The notes under the pieces were generated by a model that did not search any database, was not told where the DNA came from, and saw nothing but the letters and a program-made list of their open reading frames with translations. Positions 16,792-26,468 of a DNA stretch of 64,000 bases are shown piece by piece. The stretch covers positions 1 through 64,000 of the forward strand of contig UQZN01000007.1 of NCBI GenBank assembly GCA_900545535.1. The letters are read 5' to 3'. The stretch is from an uncultured Phascolarctobacterium sp. (GTDB lineage: Bacteria; Bacillota; Negativicutes; Acidaminococcales; Acidaminococcaceae). The position numbers and the translations under genes are program-made. Numbering within the stretch: the stretch's first letter is position 1; each line of letters opens with the position of its first letter.

Positions 16792-18135
16792 ATGGGAAAT
16801 ATCATAAATTGGCAAAAACTAATACCGGCAGTTATGCTGGCGGCCGGAGTCTTGGTGAGTGTGAATGCTGCTGCGGCACCGCAGAGTGAACAGGAACCGC
16901 TGGCACAGCTGCAGCTTGACGTTGACGGTGACGGCACGCAGGAGACTGTGGAGCTTTATGGCGGGCAGCTGGCCCGTGGCAGCAGTTACCGGCACGATTT
17001 TTTATTGCTGTTAAAAAGCAGTGATTCTGAACTGCTGACGGCATATGTGCCCAGCATCAAAGGCGGTTATGACTGTAACCTGGAAAAGGCCGGCTTTACA
17101 GGCCGGGGCGAACAGCTGCTGCTGTCTGTGGGGCAGGGAGGCGCCGATGGCAGTACGGAATACCGTATTATTGACTTTGCTGATCCCAAAGCGGTAAAGG
17201 AGATCTTTACCGGCAGTGATAATGCAGGCGTAGCGGTAACGGCCGAGTTTTTACCGGATTTCCGCAGCAAGATCACTTTTGCAGATGGCGATGCCAGTTA
17301 TGAGCTGCTGCCTGAAAAGAAAGCGTTTTATGAACAGCGCGGACTTTATGCTGCTGACGGTACCTTACTGAAGGGTTATCGGCGTCCTGCCGTCAGCAAA
17401 ATAAATTCTCTGGTGCCTGTGGATATGGAGCAGGACGGCAGCTTGGAAGTGCTGACGCTGCAGAATGTCAGCGGTCTGAATAAAGATGACCTGCTGGGTA
17501 AGCTGGCCGGGGTTTGGTCTTATAGTGAGGGCAGCGGCTGGACGTTAAAAAGTAAAACTTTTTACAGCGGCGGCAAAAATAAGGACGATAAATTCCACCG
17601 CAGTTACAGGGCCAAAAGCTGGCAGATCAGGCCGAGGCAGGCAGTGCACGAGAGCAGCAGCGTAACTTTTCCTGTTTTTACGGTAGCTGAGGCGCCGGAA
17701 GTACAGAATAAGGTGAACGGTGATTTTGCGGTCGTGGCGGCGCCTTATCTGCAGAAGCTGGCTAATGGTGGCTGTGAGCTTGATTATACGCTGACTTTTG
17801 TCGGTGAAAGGTTTATCAGCATGGTGTTTTTTGGCGTTATGGACGAAGAGGGACAGGAGCTGTTTGCCAAGATTGCTTTCAATATGGATGCGAAAACAGG
17901 CAAAAGGCTTGATATTGGTGAGGTTTTGAATCTGCAGGACCAGGATCTGCTGCCTGTGCTGCGGCTGCTTACCAAAAAGGATAAGGTTGATTTTACTAAA
18001 GGCGTGCCTGTAAGCTGGTATTATAACGGTACTAATTTTGTGTTCTGCCAGCGCAGCGAGAGCGGCGAATGGCTGGAAGCCACGGCGGCAGCAACGGATC
18101 TGAAAAAATTTTTACTGAGGCCGGAATTATTTTAA
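16792..18135 (+). CDS. Exported protein with VCBS-like and DUF3298/RsiV-like regions
   Basis: 447 residues from the ATG at 16792, preceded by GGAGG five bases upstream; the ATG at 16762 is in frame but contains this site. A signal peptide of about 27 residues ends near NAAAAPQ. After it, LDVDGDGTQETVEL is a calcium-binding FG-GAP/VCBS-type loop, and DMEQDGSLEVLTL is a second similar element. The C-terminal part with LDIGEVLNLQDQDLLPVL resembles DUF3298/PdaC-like domains of exported wall-associated proteins. Function unknown; probably periplasmic. Single gene, followed by the RND operon. Confidence 0.65.
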   Translation: MGNIINWQKLIPAVMLAAGVLVSVNAAAAPQSEQEPLAQLQLDVDGDGTQETVELYGGQLARGSSYRHDFLLLLKSSDSELLTAYVPSIKGGYDCNLEKAGFTGRGEQLLLSVGQGGADGSTEYRIIDFADPKAVKEIFTGSDNAGVAVTAEFLPDFRSKITFADGDASYELLPEKKAFYEQRGLYAADGTLLKGYRRPAVSKINSLVPVDMEQDGSLEVLTLQNVSGLNKDDLLGKLAGVWSYSEGSGWTLKSKTFYSGGKNKDDKFHRSYRAKSWQIRPRQAVHESSSVTFPVFTVAEAPEVQNKVNGDFAVVAAPYLQKLANGGCELDYTLTFVGERFISMVFFGVMDEEGQELFAKIAFNMDAKTGKRLDIGEVLNLQDQDLLPVLRLLTKKDKVDFTKGVPVSWYYNGTNFVFCQRSESGEWLEATAAATDLKKFLLRPELF

Positions 18136-18144
18136 AGAAAAAAA

Positions 18145-18160
18145 CTGACTGGTCAGTCAG
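18145..18160. promoter_or_regulatory. TetR-type operator-like palindrome upstream of the RND pump
   Basis: CTGACTG-GT-CAGTCAG, perfect 7-bp arms. This closely resembles operators of TetR-family repressors that control efflux pumps. It lies about 70 bases upstream of the -35 of the pump promoter. No tetR gene is adjacent in this window. Confidence 0.55.
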
Positions 18161-18229
18161 CAAGTAATGAAAAACTGAGAAACTGCATGAAATTTTAAGA
18201 AAACAGGCTCTAATCAAGGAAAATAGCGG

Positions 18230-18258
18230 TTGCGTTTATATTTGCGATAAATTATAAT
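18230..18258 (+). promoter_or_regulatory. RND pump operon promoter
   Basis: TTGCGT (18230-18235), 17-base spacer, TATAAT (18253-18258). Confidence 0.7.
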
Positions 18259-18283
18259 AAGAGTATTCTTGAAAATAGCGGAG

Positions 18284-18317
18284 CCGTGCGCCCTCTTAGA
18301 GGGCGCAGCCGTTTTTT
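18284..18317 (+). terminator. Attenuator-like hairpin in the leader of the RND operon
   Basis: TGCGCCCT (18287-18294) pairs with AGGGCGCA (18300-18307), and GCCG plus six T residues follow. It has the form of an intrinsic terminator but lies between the promoter and the first gene of the operon, about 50 bases into the transcript. Confidence 0.7.
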
Positions 18318-18340
18318 GAATATGCGAGGAGGATATATTT

Positions 18341-19516
18341 ATGCTGAGTTTTTTTGATAAAGGCCGAAGGAAAAAGGCCTTGGCTATGGCGGTAGCGGCA
18401 TTTACCGTAATGGCTCTGGCTGGCTGCGGTAAAGAGCAGCAGGCACCCCAGGCAACGCTGGTTAAAACGATGGAGGTTATCAAACGCGATACGCCGATCG
18501 TTTATGACTATACAGGTTTTGTACAGGCGCAGAAGGAAGTCAATCTGATGGCGCAGGTCAGCGGGCAGATCACAGGAAAATATTTCCTGGGCGGCGAAAA
18601 AATAACTGCCGGACAGACCCTGTTCACTATCGACCAGAGAACTTATCAGGCCAAAGTATTGAACGCACAGGCCGGGCTGGCCAGCGCTCAGGCAACCCTG
18701 ATCCGTACCAGCCGCGATCTGGAGCGGTATAAAAAGCTGTATGAGCAAAATGCTGTTTCCAAGCAGGAGCTGGATAACAGGGTTGCTGAAGCTGAACAGG
18801 CACAGGCCGCTGTTGATGCACAGCAGGCTTTGCTGGAAAATGCCAATATTGATCTGGGCGAGACCAATGTCGTTGCGCCTTTTGACGGACGTATCGATAC
18901 CAATGATCTTTCCGTAGGTAATTATGTTACTGCCGGTCAGACTATTCTGGCTACTATTTCCAATACCGATCCGGTATTTGTGGAGTTCAGTCTGGCTGAA
19001 AACGAATATTTGAAGCTTTTGAGTTCCCATACTGATAACGGCGGTGCGCCGCTGGATAATCTGACGATTGTTTTGAGCGATGGCAGCACTTATGGTGAAA
19101 AAGGCCGTGTTGATCAGGTCAATCGCAGCATTACCCAGGGCACCGGTACTTTAACTTTGAAAGCCGAGTTCCCCAATCCGGCAAAAATCCTGCTGCCGGG
19201 CATGTTTGCACATCTGCAGGCCAACAGCGGTACAGTTAAAGATGCCAAGCTGATCCCGCAGCGTGCTGTTACCGAACTGATGTATAAGAAATTTGTTTAT
19301 GTGCTTGGCGATGATAATAAAGTAACCATGCGCGAGGTTACCTTAGGGCCCCGTATCGGCCGGCTGTGGCTGGTTGAAAGCGGTCTGGAAGGCAATGAAA
19401 CAGTAGTTGTCGAAGGTATCAACAAAATCAAACAGGGTTCTGAGGTCAAACCTGAACCTATGACAGAAGCAGAATTAGATACTGCTTTACCGACTAACGA
19501 TTCTAAGAGCAACTAA
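18341..19516 (+). CDS. RND efflux pump periplasmic adaptor (membrane fusion lipoprotein, AcrA-like)
   Basis: 391 residues. Lipoprotein signal ends MALAGC. The order is typical of AcrA/MexA adaptors: lipoyl half (VNLMAQVSGQITGKYFLGGE), a long helical hairpin with coiled-coil heptads (about residues 100-175: ASAQATLIRTSRDLERYKKL ... AEAEQAQAAVDAQQ), second lipoyl half (NVVAPFDGRI), beta-barrel and membrane-proximal domains. It bridges the inner-membrane pump to an outer-membrane channel. A strong Shine-Dalgarno (GAGGAGG) precedes the start. Pump gene follows after 14 bases; no TolC-like gene is nearby. Confidence 0.92.
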   Translation: MLSFFDKGRRKKALAMAVAAFTVMALAGCGKEQQAPQATLVKTMEVIKRDTPIVYDYTGFVQAQKEVNLMAQVSGQITGKYFLGGEKITAGQTLFTIDQRTYQAKVLNAQAGLASAQATLIRTSRDLERYKKLYEQNAVSKQELDNRVAEAEQAQAAVDAQQALLENANIDLGETNVVAPFDGRIDTNDLSVGNYVTAGQTILATISNTDPVFVEFSLAENEYLKLLSSHTDNGGAPLDNLTIVLSDGSTYGEKGRVDQVNRSITQGTGTLTLKAEFPNPAKILLPGMFAHLQANSGTVKDAKLIPQRAVTELMYKKFVYVLGDDNKVTMREVTLGPRIGRLWLVESGLEGNETVVVEGINKIKQGSEVKPEPMTEAELDTALPTNDSKSN

Positions 19517-19530
19517 GGAGGTAAATAGTT

Positions 19531-22500
19531 GTGGCACGCTTTTTTATAGACCGACCGGTCTTTGCTATAGTGCTGGCAATACTTATTACCTTACTTGGTA
19601 CTATTGCCGGATTCAGCCTGCCGATTGCTCAATACCCGGATATCACCAAGCCGCATATTGCCGTTAAAACGAATTATGTGGGTGCAAGTGCCGAGGTTGT
19701 TGAGGAATCTGTTGCCCAGGCGATCGAACAAAAAGTTAATGGTGTAGAGAATATGCTCTACATGAATTCTACCAGTACCAGCGTAGGCGAATATAATCTT
19801 GATGTTTATTTTAACCTCGATAAAAATGCTGACATCGGTTCCGTTGAAGTACAGAACCGTGTATCTCAGGCTTCGTCCTCGATGCCGTCCGAGGTAACCG
19901 CTTACGGTGTTACGACCGCTAAAAAATCTGCGGAAACTATTATGTATTTTGCTTTGCATTCACCTGATGGAACCTATGATACGATGTTCCTGACTTCGTA
20001 TGCAATGACAAACTTTCTGGATGCCTGCAAACGCGTCAAAGGCGTTTCTGATATCAGTATTTTTGGTCAGGAATATGCTATGCGTTTGTGGCTGCAGCCT
20101 GATAAAATGGCGCAGCTGGGTGTAACGGCTGATGATGTGGCTAATGCCATCAAAACGCAGAACATCCAGGCTCCTGTAGGGTCCATTGGTACCCGCCCGA
20201 CTGATGCCGAGCAGGAATTCCAATATTCTGCCAGTGCTCAGGGCCGTCTGTCAACACCTGAGGAATTTGGCAATGTTATAATCCGTTCTAAAAACGGCAG
20301 CAATCTGAAACTGAAAGAAATAGCACGTATCGAAGAGGGTGCCCGCAGCGACAATACGGCAGGTTATCTGAACGGCGGTTCTTCCGTTGTTTTCCCTGTT
20401 TATTTGACAAGTGACGCGAACGCTCTGGAAACGGTCAATAATATCAAAGCCGTACTGGCCGATGCGGAAACACGTTTCCCGGAAGGCATGGAGCTGACGA
20501 TAGTTCAGGATAATACCCAGTTCGTACGTGAAGCGCTGGAAAAAGTAGCGCACACCTTCTTTGAAGCGCTGGCACTGGTTATTCTGGTTGTCTTTATTTT
20601 CCTGGGCAGCTGGCGCGCAACGCTGATCCCGCTGCTGGCGATTCCAGTCTCTCTGGTCGGTACCTTCGGCGCTTTCGTGCTGATGGGCTTCTCGATCAAT
20701 ACGTTAACGATGTTTGCGATGATTCTGGCTATCGGCCTCGTTGTCGATGACGCGATCGTCGTTGTTGAAGCAGTTGAGCATCATATCCAGGATAACGGCA
20801 TGACGCCGAAAGAAGCTACTTACAGGGCGATGAAGGAAGTTTCGGGCCCTGTTGTGGCGATCGCTTTCGTATTGGCGGCAGTATTTATCCCGGTTGCTTT
20901 CACCGGCGGTACTGTCGGGCAGCTGTATAAACAGTTTGCTTTGACGATCTCTGTTTCCATGGGTTTATCGGCTGTCGTGGCTTTGTCGCTGACTCCGGCC
21001 TTGTGCGCACTGCTGCTGAAACCGCATGATCAGGACGAGGTCAAAGGCCCGATCGGTAAATTTATTCATAAATTCAATGTCTGGTTTGCCAATACTTTGA
21101 GCAAATATGTTAAAAACGTTGAGAAATGTATCCGTCATGCGAAAATCTCGATGGCAGTTTTGCTGATCATGGTCATTATGCTGGGCTGGATTGCAAAAAT
21201 AACGCCAACAGGTTTTGTTCCTAGTGAAGACCAGGGTTATGCTATCACAGCTTTCAATTTGCCGGAAGGCGCGTCCAGTAACCGTGGCATTCAGGCAATG
21301 ATGGAACTTGGTAACAAGTTAAAAGCACTTCCTGGTGTAAAATATGTCATGGAGGTTTCCGGCTTCGATATTCTGACCGGAGCTCCGAAATCAAGTGCGG
21401 GTCTGATCGTTGCCGCAATGGAAGACTATGATAAACGTACTAACACTGCACAGGAACTGGTACCAAGCATTTATGGCATTGGCGCGCAGATGCCGCAGAT
21501 CAGCGTTATGGCGTTTGATCCGCCGGCTTTGCCGGGTGCTTCAAGTACCGGCAGCCTGAGCTTGTATCTGATGAATCTGGGCGGCGACAATATGGAACGG
21601 ATGCAGGAAGTGGCTAACGAATTTCTTGCCAAAGCCAATTCCCGTCCGGAAATCGGTATGGCTTATACTACTTTTAATACCAATACCCCGGTTTATCAGT
21701 TCAATGTCGACCGTGCTAAAGCGGAGTCCTTGAATGTACCGGTAGCCAGTGTTTATACTGCGTTGCAGACTTTCCTCGGCGGCAGCGAGATCAATGACTT
21801 CAATGCTTTCGGCCGTACCTGGAAGGTAGTTATGCAGGCAGATTCGCAATACCGTACTAATGTCAATGATATGCGTTACTTCTTTGTACGCAGTAATGCC
21901 GGCGATATGGTGCCGCTGAATACTCTGGTTACCGACGAGAGTCAGACCAGCTCTGCTACGGTGACCCGTTTCAACGGTGTACGCGCTATCAAGATCGCAG
22001 GCAGCCCGGCTGCCGGTTACAGTACCGGTCAGGCTATGACGGCACTGGAGGAAACAGCAGCAGAAATTTTGCCGACGACCTATACCTATGAATGGGTCGA
22101 CCAGAGCCGCGACGAACTTGAAGCAGGCAACAGATCGACACAGATCTTCATTATCTCGCTGATTTTTGTTTTCCTGTGTCTGGCAGCTTTGTATGAAAGC
22201 TGGACTATTCCTCTGGCTGTTATGCTGTCAGTGCCTGTGGCAGCGCTTGGCTGCTTCGGTGCTCAGTATCTGCGTGGTTTGCAGAATGACGTTTATATGC
22301 AGATCGGTCTGATCATGCTGATTGGACTGAATGCTAAAAATGCGATCCTGATCGTAGAATATGCGAAGATGAACATGGAAAATGGCGAGCCGGTAGTTAA
22401 AGCTGCTCTTGATGCGGCCAGACTGCGTCTGCGCCCGATCCTGATGACATCCTTTGCATTCATTCTTGGCTGCGTGCCTTTGGCTATTGCTACAGGCCCA

Positions 22501-22641
22501 GGTGCCGGTGCCCGTGTTTCCATGGGTAATGCCGTTGTTGGCGGTATGACTTTCGCCACGATGATCGGTATCTTTATGATCCCGGTACTGTTCGTTGTTG
22601 TTGAACGCATTTTCAACAGAAAAAAACACAGTGAAGAATAA
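19531..22641 (+). CDS. RND multidrug efflux transporter, HAE-1 family (AcrB-like)
   Basis: 1036 residues from a GTG start preceded by AAGGAGG. Opens FFIDRPVFAIVLAILITLLG, the classic HAE-1 N-terminus. Proton-relay residues are present: paired Asp in GLVVDDAIVVVE (TM4) and Lys in GLNAKNAILIVEYA (TM10). Two large periplasmic loops lie between TM1-2 and TM7-8. Exports drugs, bile salts or similar compounds using the proton gradient. HAE-1 pumps need an outer membrane, so this supports a diderm host. Confidence 0.95.
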   Translation: MARFFIDRPVFAIVLAILITLLGTIAGFSLPIAQYPDITKPHIAVKTNYVGASAEVVEESVAQAIEQKVNGVENMLYMNSTSTSVGEYNLDVYFNLDKNADIGSVEVQNRVSQASSSMPSEVTAYGVTTAKKSAETIMYFALHSPDGTYDTMFLTSYAMTNFLDACKRVKGVSDISIFGQEYAMRLWLQPDKMAQLGVTADDVANAIKTQNIQAPVGSIGTRPTDAEQEFQYSASAQGRLSTPEEFGNVIIRSKNGSNLKLKEIARIEEGARSDNTAGYLNGGSSVVFPVYLTSDANALETVNNIKAVLADAETRFPEGMELTIVQDNTQFVREALEKVAHTFFEALALVILVVFIFLGSWRATLIPLLAIPVSLVGTFGAFVLMGFSINTLTMFAMILAIGLVVDDAIVVVEAVEHHIQDNGMTPKEATYRAMKEVSGPVVAIAFVLAAVFIPVAFTGGTVGQLYKQFALTISVSMGLSAVVALSLTPALCALLLKPHDQDEVKGPIGKFIHKFNVWFANTLSKYVKNVEKCIRHAKISMAVLLIMVIMLGWIAKITPTGFVPSEDQGYAITAFNLPEGASSNRGIQAMMELGNKLKALPGVKYVMEVSGFDILTGAPKSSAGLIVAAMEDYDKRTNTAQELVPSIYGIGAQMPQISVMAFDPPALPGASSTGSLSLYLMNLGGDNMERMQEVANEFLAKANSRPEIGMAYTTFNTNTPVYQFNVDRAKAESLNVPVASVYTALQTFLGGSEINDFNAFGRTWKVVMQADSQYRTNVNDMRYFFVRSNAGDMVPLNTLVTDESQTSSATVTRFNGVRAIKIAGSPAAGYSTGQAMTALEETAAEILPTTYTYEWVDQSRDELEAGNRSTQIFIISLIFVFLCLAALYESWTIPLAVMLSVPVAALGCFGAQYLRGLQNDVYMQIGLIMLIGLNAKNAILIVEYAKMNMENGEPVVKAALDAARLRLRPILMTSFAFILGCVPLAIATGPGAGARVSMGNAVVGGMTFATMIGIFMIPVLFVVVERIFNRKKHSEE

Positions 22642-22662
22642 AATAAGTATTTTGTAAATAGA

Positions 22663-22698
22663 TAATGTCCCGTCATTTTGACGGGGCATTATTTTTTT
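22663..22698 (+). terminator. RND operon terminator
   Basis: Stem 22663-22675 with 22679-22691 (one mismatch) and a run of seven T residues. Confidence 0.88.
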
Positions 22699-22775
22699 GC
22701 AGGATTTTTTTTATTTATGTGGTATTAGAAAAGGGTGACTTAAGATTTTGATAAAATAATTTAGGGGTAAGAGAT

Positions 22776-24512
22776 ATGAAGGGATTAAAAAATAAAGGTA
22801 AGTTTCTCAGAGATGTCTGGCTGCTTACCAAAAGCTATTGGCAGTCGGAGGAAAAGGGCAAGGCCTATTTGCTGCTGACGGCGATCGTGGCACTGACGCT
22901 GGGCGTAGTTTATATGCTGGTGCTGCTGAATAAATGGAACAATGCTTTTTATAACGCGCTGCAAAATTATCAGACGGAGCTCATTTTTGACGAGCTGATA
23001 CATTTTGGCTGGCTGGCCGTGATCTATATTATTCTGGCTGTCTATGCCTTTTATTTGCAGCAGGTGCTGGTACTGAACTGGCGCCGTTGGCTGACAAACC
23101 GTTATATTGACGAATGGCTGAAAAACAAGACCTATTACCGGATGCAGATGTTTGGCGCTGATACTGATAACCCTGACCAGCGTATCAGCGAGGATGTGCG
23201 CCTGTTTGTAGAAATGACGCTGAAATTCAGCATTGGGCTGTTAAAGGCTTTTTGTACTTTTGTTTCCTTTGTTTTTATTTTATACGAACTGTCAGGCGCA
23301 CTGGATTTCACTTTTGCCGGCATAGCCTGGCATATCGACGGCTATCTGGTCTGGGTCGCATTGATCTATTCTATTGTCGGCACCTGGCTTACGCATCTGG
23401 TCGGCAAGAAGCTGGTCGGGCTGAACTTTATCCAGCAACGTTATGAAGCTGATTTTCGTTTCAGTATGATGCGGATGCGCGAAAATGCTGAAAGTGTGGC
23501 CTTTTACAGCGGCGAACAGCAGGAGGGCGGCGTCTTTAAAAAACGGTTTAAGCTGCTGCTGGATAATTTCTGGAAAATCGTCGATAAACAAAAACAGCTG
23601 GTCTGGCTAAATTCCGGCTATTCTCAGATCGCGATCATTTTTCCGTTCGTAGTGGCCATGCCCCGCTATCTGAGCCGTGAAATAACATTGGGCGGGCTGA
23701 TGCAGATCGCCAGCGCTTTTGGCAGGGTGCAGGACTCGTTATCGTATTTTGTCGATATGTACGCTTCATTGGCAGAATGGCGGGCAGTCGTTGAACGTCT
23801 TACCGGTTTTGGCCTGCATATGCATGAGGTAAAACAGGAAAGTCCGCAGCTTGAGCTGGAACGAATAGAAAGCAGCAACGATACGATCATCGTTGCTGCA
23901 GCTTTACAGGTGGCATTGCCGAATGACAGGATACTGCTGCAAAATGTCAATTTTACCTTAGAGCCTGGCAGGAATAAAAATATCCTGATCAAAGGCGCCA
24001 GCGGTAGTGGTAAAAGTACGCTGCTGCGGGCGATAGCAGGGATCTGGCCCTATGTGCATGGTAAGCTGGAACTGCCGCCTGCCGGACAGCTGATGTTTAT
24101 TCCGCAAAAACCTTACCTGCCTCTGGGTACTTTAAAAGAGGCGCTGCTTTATCCAGGCAGACGCCAGAAAACAGATGAAGAGCTGGTAATGCTGCTGGAG
24201 CAGTGCAGAATAGGCTATCTGGCCAAAGATCTGTATGTTGAGGCGGACTGGTCCCACGTGCTGAGCGGTGGTGAGCAGCAGCGGCTGGCTTTTGTACGGG
24301 CACTGATCTATCAGCCTGCCTGGCTGTTTTTAGATGAAGCTACGTCTGCTTTGGACGAGGAGACGGAAGCAGTGATGTATAAGCTGGTGGAAACATTGCT
24401 GCCGGATACCACCGTGGTCAGCATCGGCCATCGCAGCAGTTTAAGCAGCTTCCATCAAATCGGGCTGTTTATTGATAAGGCGCGGCATAGTGTCAGCGAA
24501 CAGGAATTGTAA
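22776..24512 (+). CDS. SbmA/BacA-YddA-type ABC transporter (membrane and ATPase domains fused)
   Basis: 578 residues. The N-terminal half (about 1-330) has six hydrophobic segments with NAFYNALQNY, WRRWLTNRYIDEW and NPDQRISEDVRLF, the hallmarks of the SbmA/BacA and peroxisomal ABCD membrane domain. The C-terminal half is an ATPase: Walker A GASGSGKST (about 408), signature LSGGEQQRLAFVRAL, Walker B WLFLDEATSALDEE. Relatives (YddA, Rv1819c) move vitamin B12, antimicrobial peptides or fatty acids; the substrate here is unknown. It likely acts as a homodimer in the inner membrane. Confidence 0.87.
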   Translation: MKGLKNKGKFLRDVWLLTKSYWQSEEKGKAYLLLTAIVALTLGVVYMLVLLNKWNNAFYNALQNYQTELIFDELIHFGWLAVIYIILAVYAFYLQQVLVLNWRRWLTNRYIDEWLKNKTYYRMQMFGADTDNPDQRISEDVRLFVEMTLKFSIGLLKAFCTFVSFVFILYELSGALDFTFAGIAWHIDGYLVWVALIYSIVGTWLTHLVGKKLVGLNFIQQRYEADFRFSMMRMRENAESVAFYSGEQQEGGVFKKRFKLLLDNFWKIVDKQKQLVWLNSGYSQIAIIFPFVVAMPRYLSREITLGGLMQIASAFGRVQDSLSYFVDMYASLAEWRAVVERLTGFGLHMHEVKQESPQLELERIESSNDTIIVAAALQVALPNDRILLQNVNFTLEPGRNKNILIKGASGSGKSTLLRAIAGIWPYVHGKLELPPAGQLMFIPQKPYLPLGTLKEALLYPGRRQKTDEELVMLLEQCRIGYLAKDLYVEADWSHVLSGGEQQRLAFVRALIYQPAWLFLDEATSALDEETEAVMYKLVETLLPDTTVVSIGHRSSLSSFHQIGLFIDKARHSVSEQEL

Positions 24513-24634
24513 ATGGAAGCCTGGAATTTTGTAAGTAGAGTTTAGTATTTTTTGCTAAAAGAAATTTTTACTTTGCTATGATTTCCTTATATAATAAGCA
24601 TAGAAGCAGTTTTTCCAGAAAGGAAGTGTAAAAA

Positions 24635-25813
24635 ATGATGCCATTGGAAATAGCCCCCAAGATTTATGATGTAGGTGTTGTGGACTGGGCTGTGCGCGAT
24701 TTTCACGGTTATAAGACAGAACGCGGTGCTTCATATAATTCATATTTGATCATGGATGAAAAAATCTGCTTGATCGATACGGTCAAAGCCATGTATGCTG
24801 ATGAGCTGCTGGATAAAATCAGCCGTGTTGTCGATCCGGCCAAGATCGATTATGTTATTGTCAATCATGTAGAGCCCGATCATGCCGGAGCCTTACCGGC
24901 GCTGGTCAAAGCGGCCCCGAATGCTAAATTTTTTATCACTGCACAGGGTAAGGCCGAAGCGATCCGTCATTATGGCGATTTATATGATTTTCAGGTCGTC
25001 AAGGACGGAGATAAATTATCTCTGGGCAAGCGCGAGCTGACTTTTGTGGCTTTGCCGATGCTGCACTGGCCTGACAGCATGGCGACCTATTGTGCTGATG
25101 ACGGGATTTTGTTTTCAAATGATGCTTTTGGTCAGCATTATGCAGCTGCCAAACGCTTTGATGATGAAGTTGATCAGGGCATACTTTTCTATGAAGCCAA
25201 GAAATATTTTGCCAATATCCTCTGGCCTTATGCCAGATTGATAGATAAAGCGCTGACGAAAGTGGCGGCTTTGGATCTGAAAATGATCGCTACGGCTCAT
25301 GGTATCATCTGGCGCAGTCATATCCAGGAGATCATTGCCCGATATGCCGCCTGGGGCAAAGGCGTGAGCGACAGCAGTGTCGTAGTAGCTTATGATACGA
25401 TGTGGGGCGCAACAGAGCAGATGGCGCGCGCGGTCCTGGAAGGTGTTATCAGTGCCGGCAGTGATGCCGTGCTGCTGCGGATGAACGAAACGCCCAACAG
25501 TACAGCTGTTGCCGATCTGTTTGAAGCCGGCGGGTTGATCGTTGGTTCTTCGACTCTGAATAACGGTATGCTGCCGACGCTGGGCAGTTTGCTGGTTTAT
25601 CTGAAAGGGTTGAAGCCGACAGGTAAAAAAGCGGCGGTCTTTGGTACTTACGGCTGGGCCGGAGGTGCGCAGAAGGATATGGAGGCTTTGCTGACTGAGG
25701 CTGGTTTTGAACTGGAACCTGGCTTTACCTGTAAATGGAAGGCGCAGCCTGAAGATTTGGCGGCAGCAAGGCAGCTTGGTTATGAATTTGCTAAAAAGCT
25801 GCAAAATAAATAA
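24635..25813 (+). CDS. Flavodiiron protein (FprA-type, O2/NO reductase)
   Basis: 392 residues. The N-terminal metallo-beta-lactamase-like half carries diiron ligands: His-x-Glu-x-Asp-His in VNHVEPDHAG, a His in MLHWPDSM and a His in TAHGIIWR. The C-terminal half is a flavodoxin domain starting VVAYDTMWGATEQMARA, with FMN-binding GTYGWAGG later. The protein reduces oxygen to water or nitric oxide to nitrous oxide using electrons from rubredoxin or another carrier; typical of anaerobes. No rubredoxin gene is adjacent. The start follows GAAAGGAAG. Single gene with its own terminator. Confidence 0.92.
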   Translation: MMPLEIAPKIYDVGVVDWAVRDFHGYKTERGASYNSYLIMDEKICLIDTVKAMYADELLDKISRVVDPAKIDYVIVNHVEPDHAGALPALVKAAPNAKFFITAQGKAEAIRHYGDLYDFQVVKDGDKLSLGKRELTFVALPMLHWPDSMATYCADDGILFSNDAFGQHYAAAKRFDDEVDQGILFYEAKKYFANILWPYARLIDKALTKVAALDLKMIATAHGIIWRSHIQEIIARYAAWGKGVSDSSVVVAYDTMWGATEQMARAVLEGVISAGSDAVLLRMNETPNSTAVADLFEAGGLIVGSSTLNNGMLPTLGSLLVYLKGLKPTGKKAAVFGTYGWAGGAQKDMEALLTEAGFELEPGFTCKWKAQPEDLAAARQLGYEFAKKLQNK

Positions 25814-25825
25814 ATTCGTTATTGT

Positions 25826-25865
25826 AAAGGGTCTGACAGTGAAAGCTGTTGGACCCTTTTATTTT
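25826..25865 (+). terminator. Flavodiiron gene terminator
   Basis: AAAGGGTC...GACCCTTT stem with an inner TGACAG/CTGTTG extension and a T-rich tail. Confidence 0.85.
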
Positions 25866-25946
25866 AACAGGGCTTTATCCGCAGCGGCGACGGCGGTTAT
25901 ACAAGCCAGCAGGTAAGTTTAATTTATCTGTTCACTGATAATTCAC

Positions 25947-25975
25947 TTGTCAAAAGTCGAAAAGTCAAATATAAT
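25947..25975 (+). promoter_or_regulatory. ctsR-clpC promoter with CtsR-like heptads in the spacer
   Basis: TTGTCA (25947-25952), 17-base spacer, TATAAT (25970-25975). The -35 and spacer contain three heptads related to the CtsR half-site (A/G)GTCAAA: TGTCAAA, AGTCGAA and AGTCAAA. Their spacing differs from the standard three-base gap, but a repressor bound here would block RNA polymerase. Autoregulation by CtsR is known in Firmicutes. Confidence 0.7.
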
Positions 25976-26044
25976 AATAATAAATCGATTACAGGTACAG
26001 GCGGATTTTTTCTGCTATACTAAAATACAAGGAAGGTAATTACG

Positions 26045-26467
26045 ATGAGAAATCTTGCGGATGCAATAGAAAATTTCATCATCAGACAGTTGTTAGAGGA
26101 CAGGGAAGACGCTGTTTTAGTGCAGCGTAATGAACTGGCTGATAAACTGTCCTGCGCGCCGTCGCAGATCAGCTATGTGCTGAGTACGCGTTTTACCCCG
26201 GAACGGGGATTTATGGTAGAATCAAGACGCGGCAGCGGCGGGTTTGTGCGCATTGTGCGGGTAATGCCTCAGGAACTGCAGGAAGATGATTACGAGCCGA
26301 CTGTGCAGGATTTGATCGAGCACTGGGCCGCCAATCGTCTGATCAGCAGGCGGGAAAAAACATTGCTGCAGTATATGATGGAAATTTTAGATGCAGATGA
26401 ACTGAAAAAACGGGCTGTTTTGGAAACGGCCATTACTAAAATGACAGAACAAGAGCGAGGTGAATGA
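26045..26467 (+). CDS. ctsR: Transcriptional repressor CtsR
   Basis: 140 residues, slightly short of the usual 150. N-terminal winged helix with LADKLSCAPSQISYVLSTRFTPERGF and the glycine-rich wing RRGSGGFVRI, which contacts DNA in CtsR. The C-terminal part is the dimerisation domain. Represses clp and other heat-shock genes. In Bacillus its activity depends on McsA/McsB; here no mcsB is present and the McsA zinc finger is part of ClpC, so the switch must differ. The stop overlaps the clpC start region. Confidence 0.93.
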   Translation: MRNLADAIENFIIRQLLEDREDAVLVQRNELADKLSCAPSQISYVLSTRFTPERGFMVESRRGSGGFVRIVRVMPQELQEDDYEPTVQDLIEHWAANRLISRREKTLLQYMMEILDADELKKRAVLETAITKMTEQERGE

Positions 26468-26468
26468 G

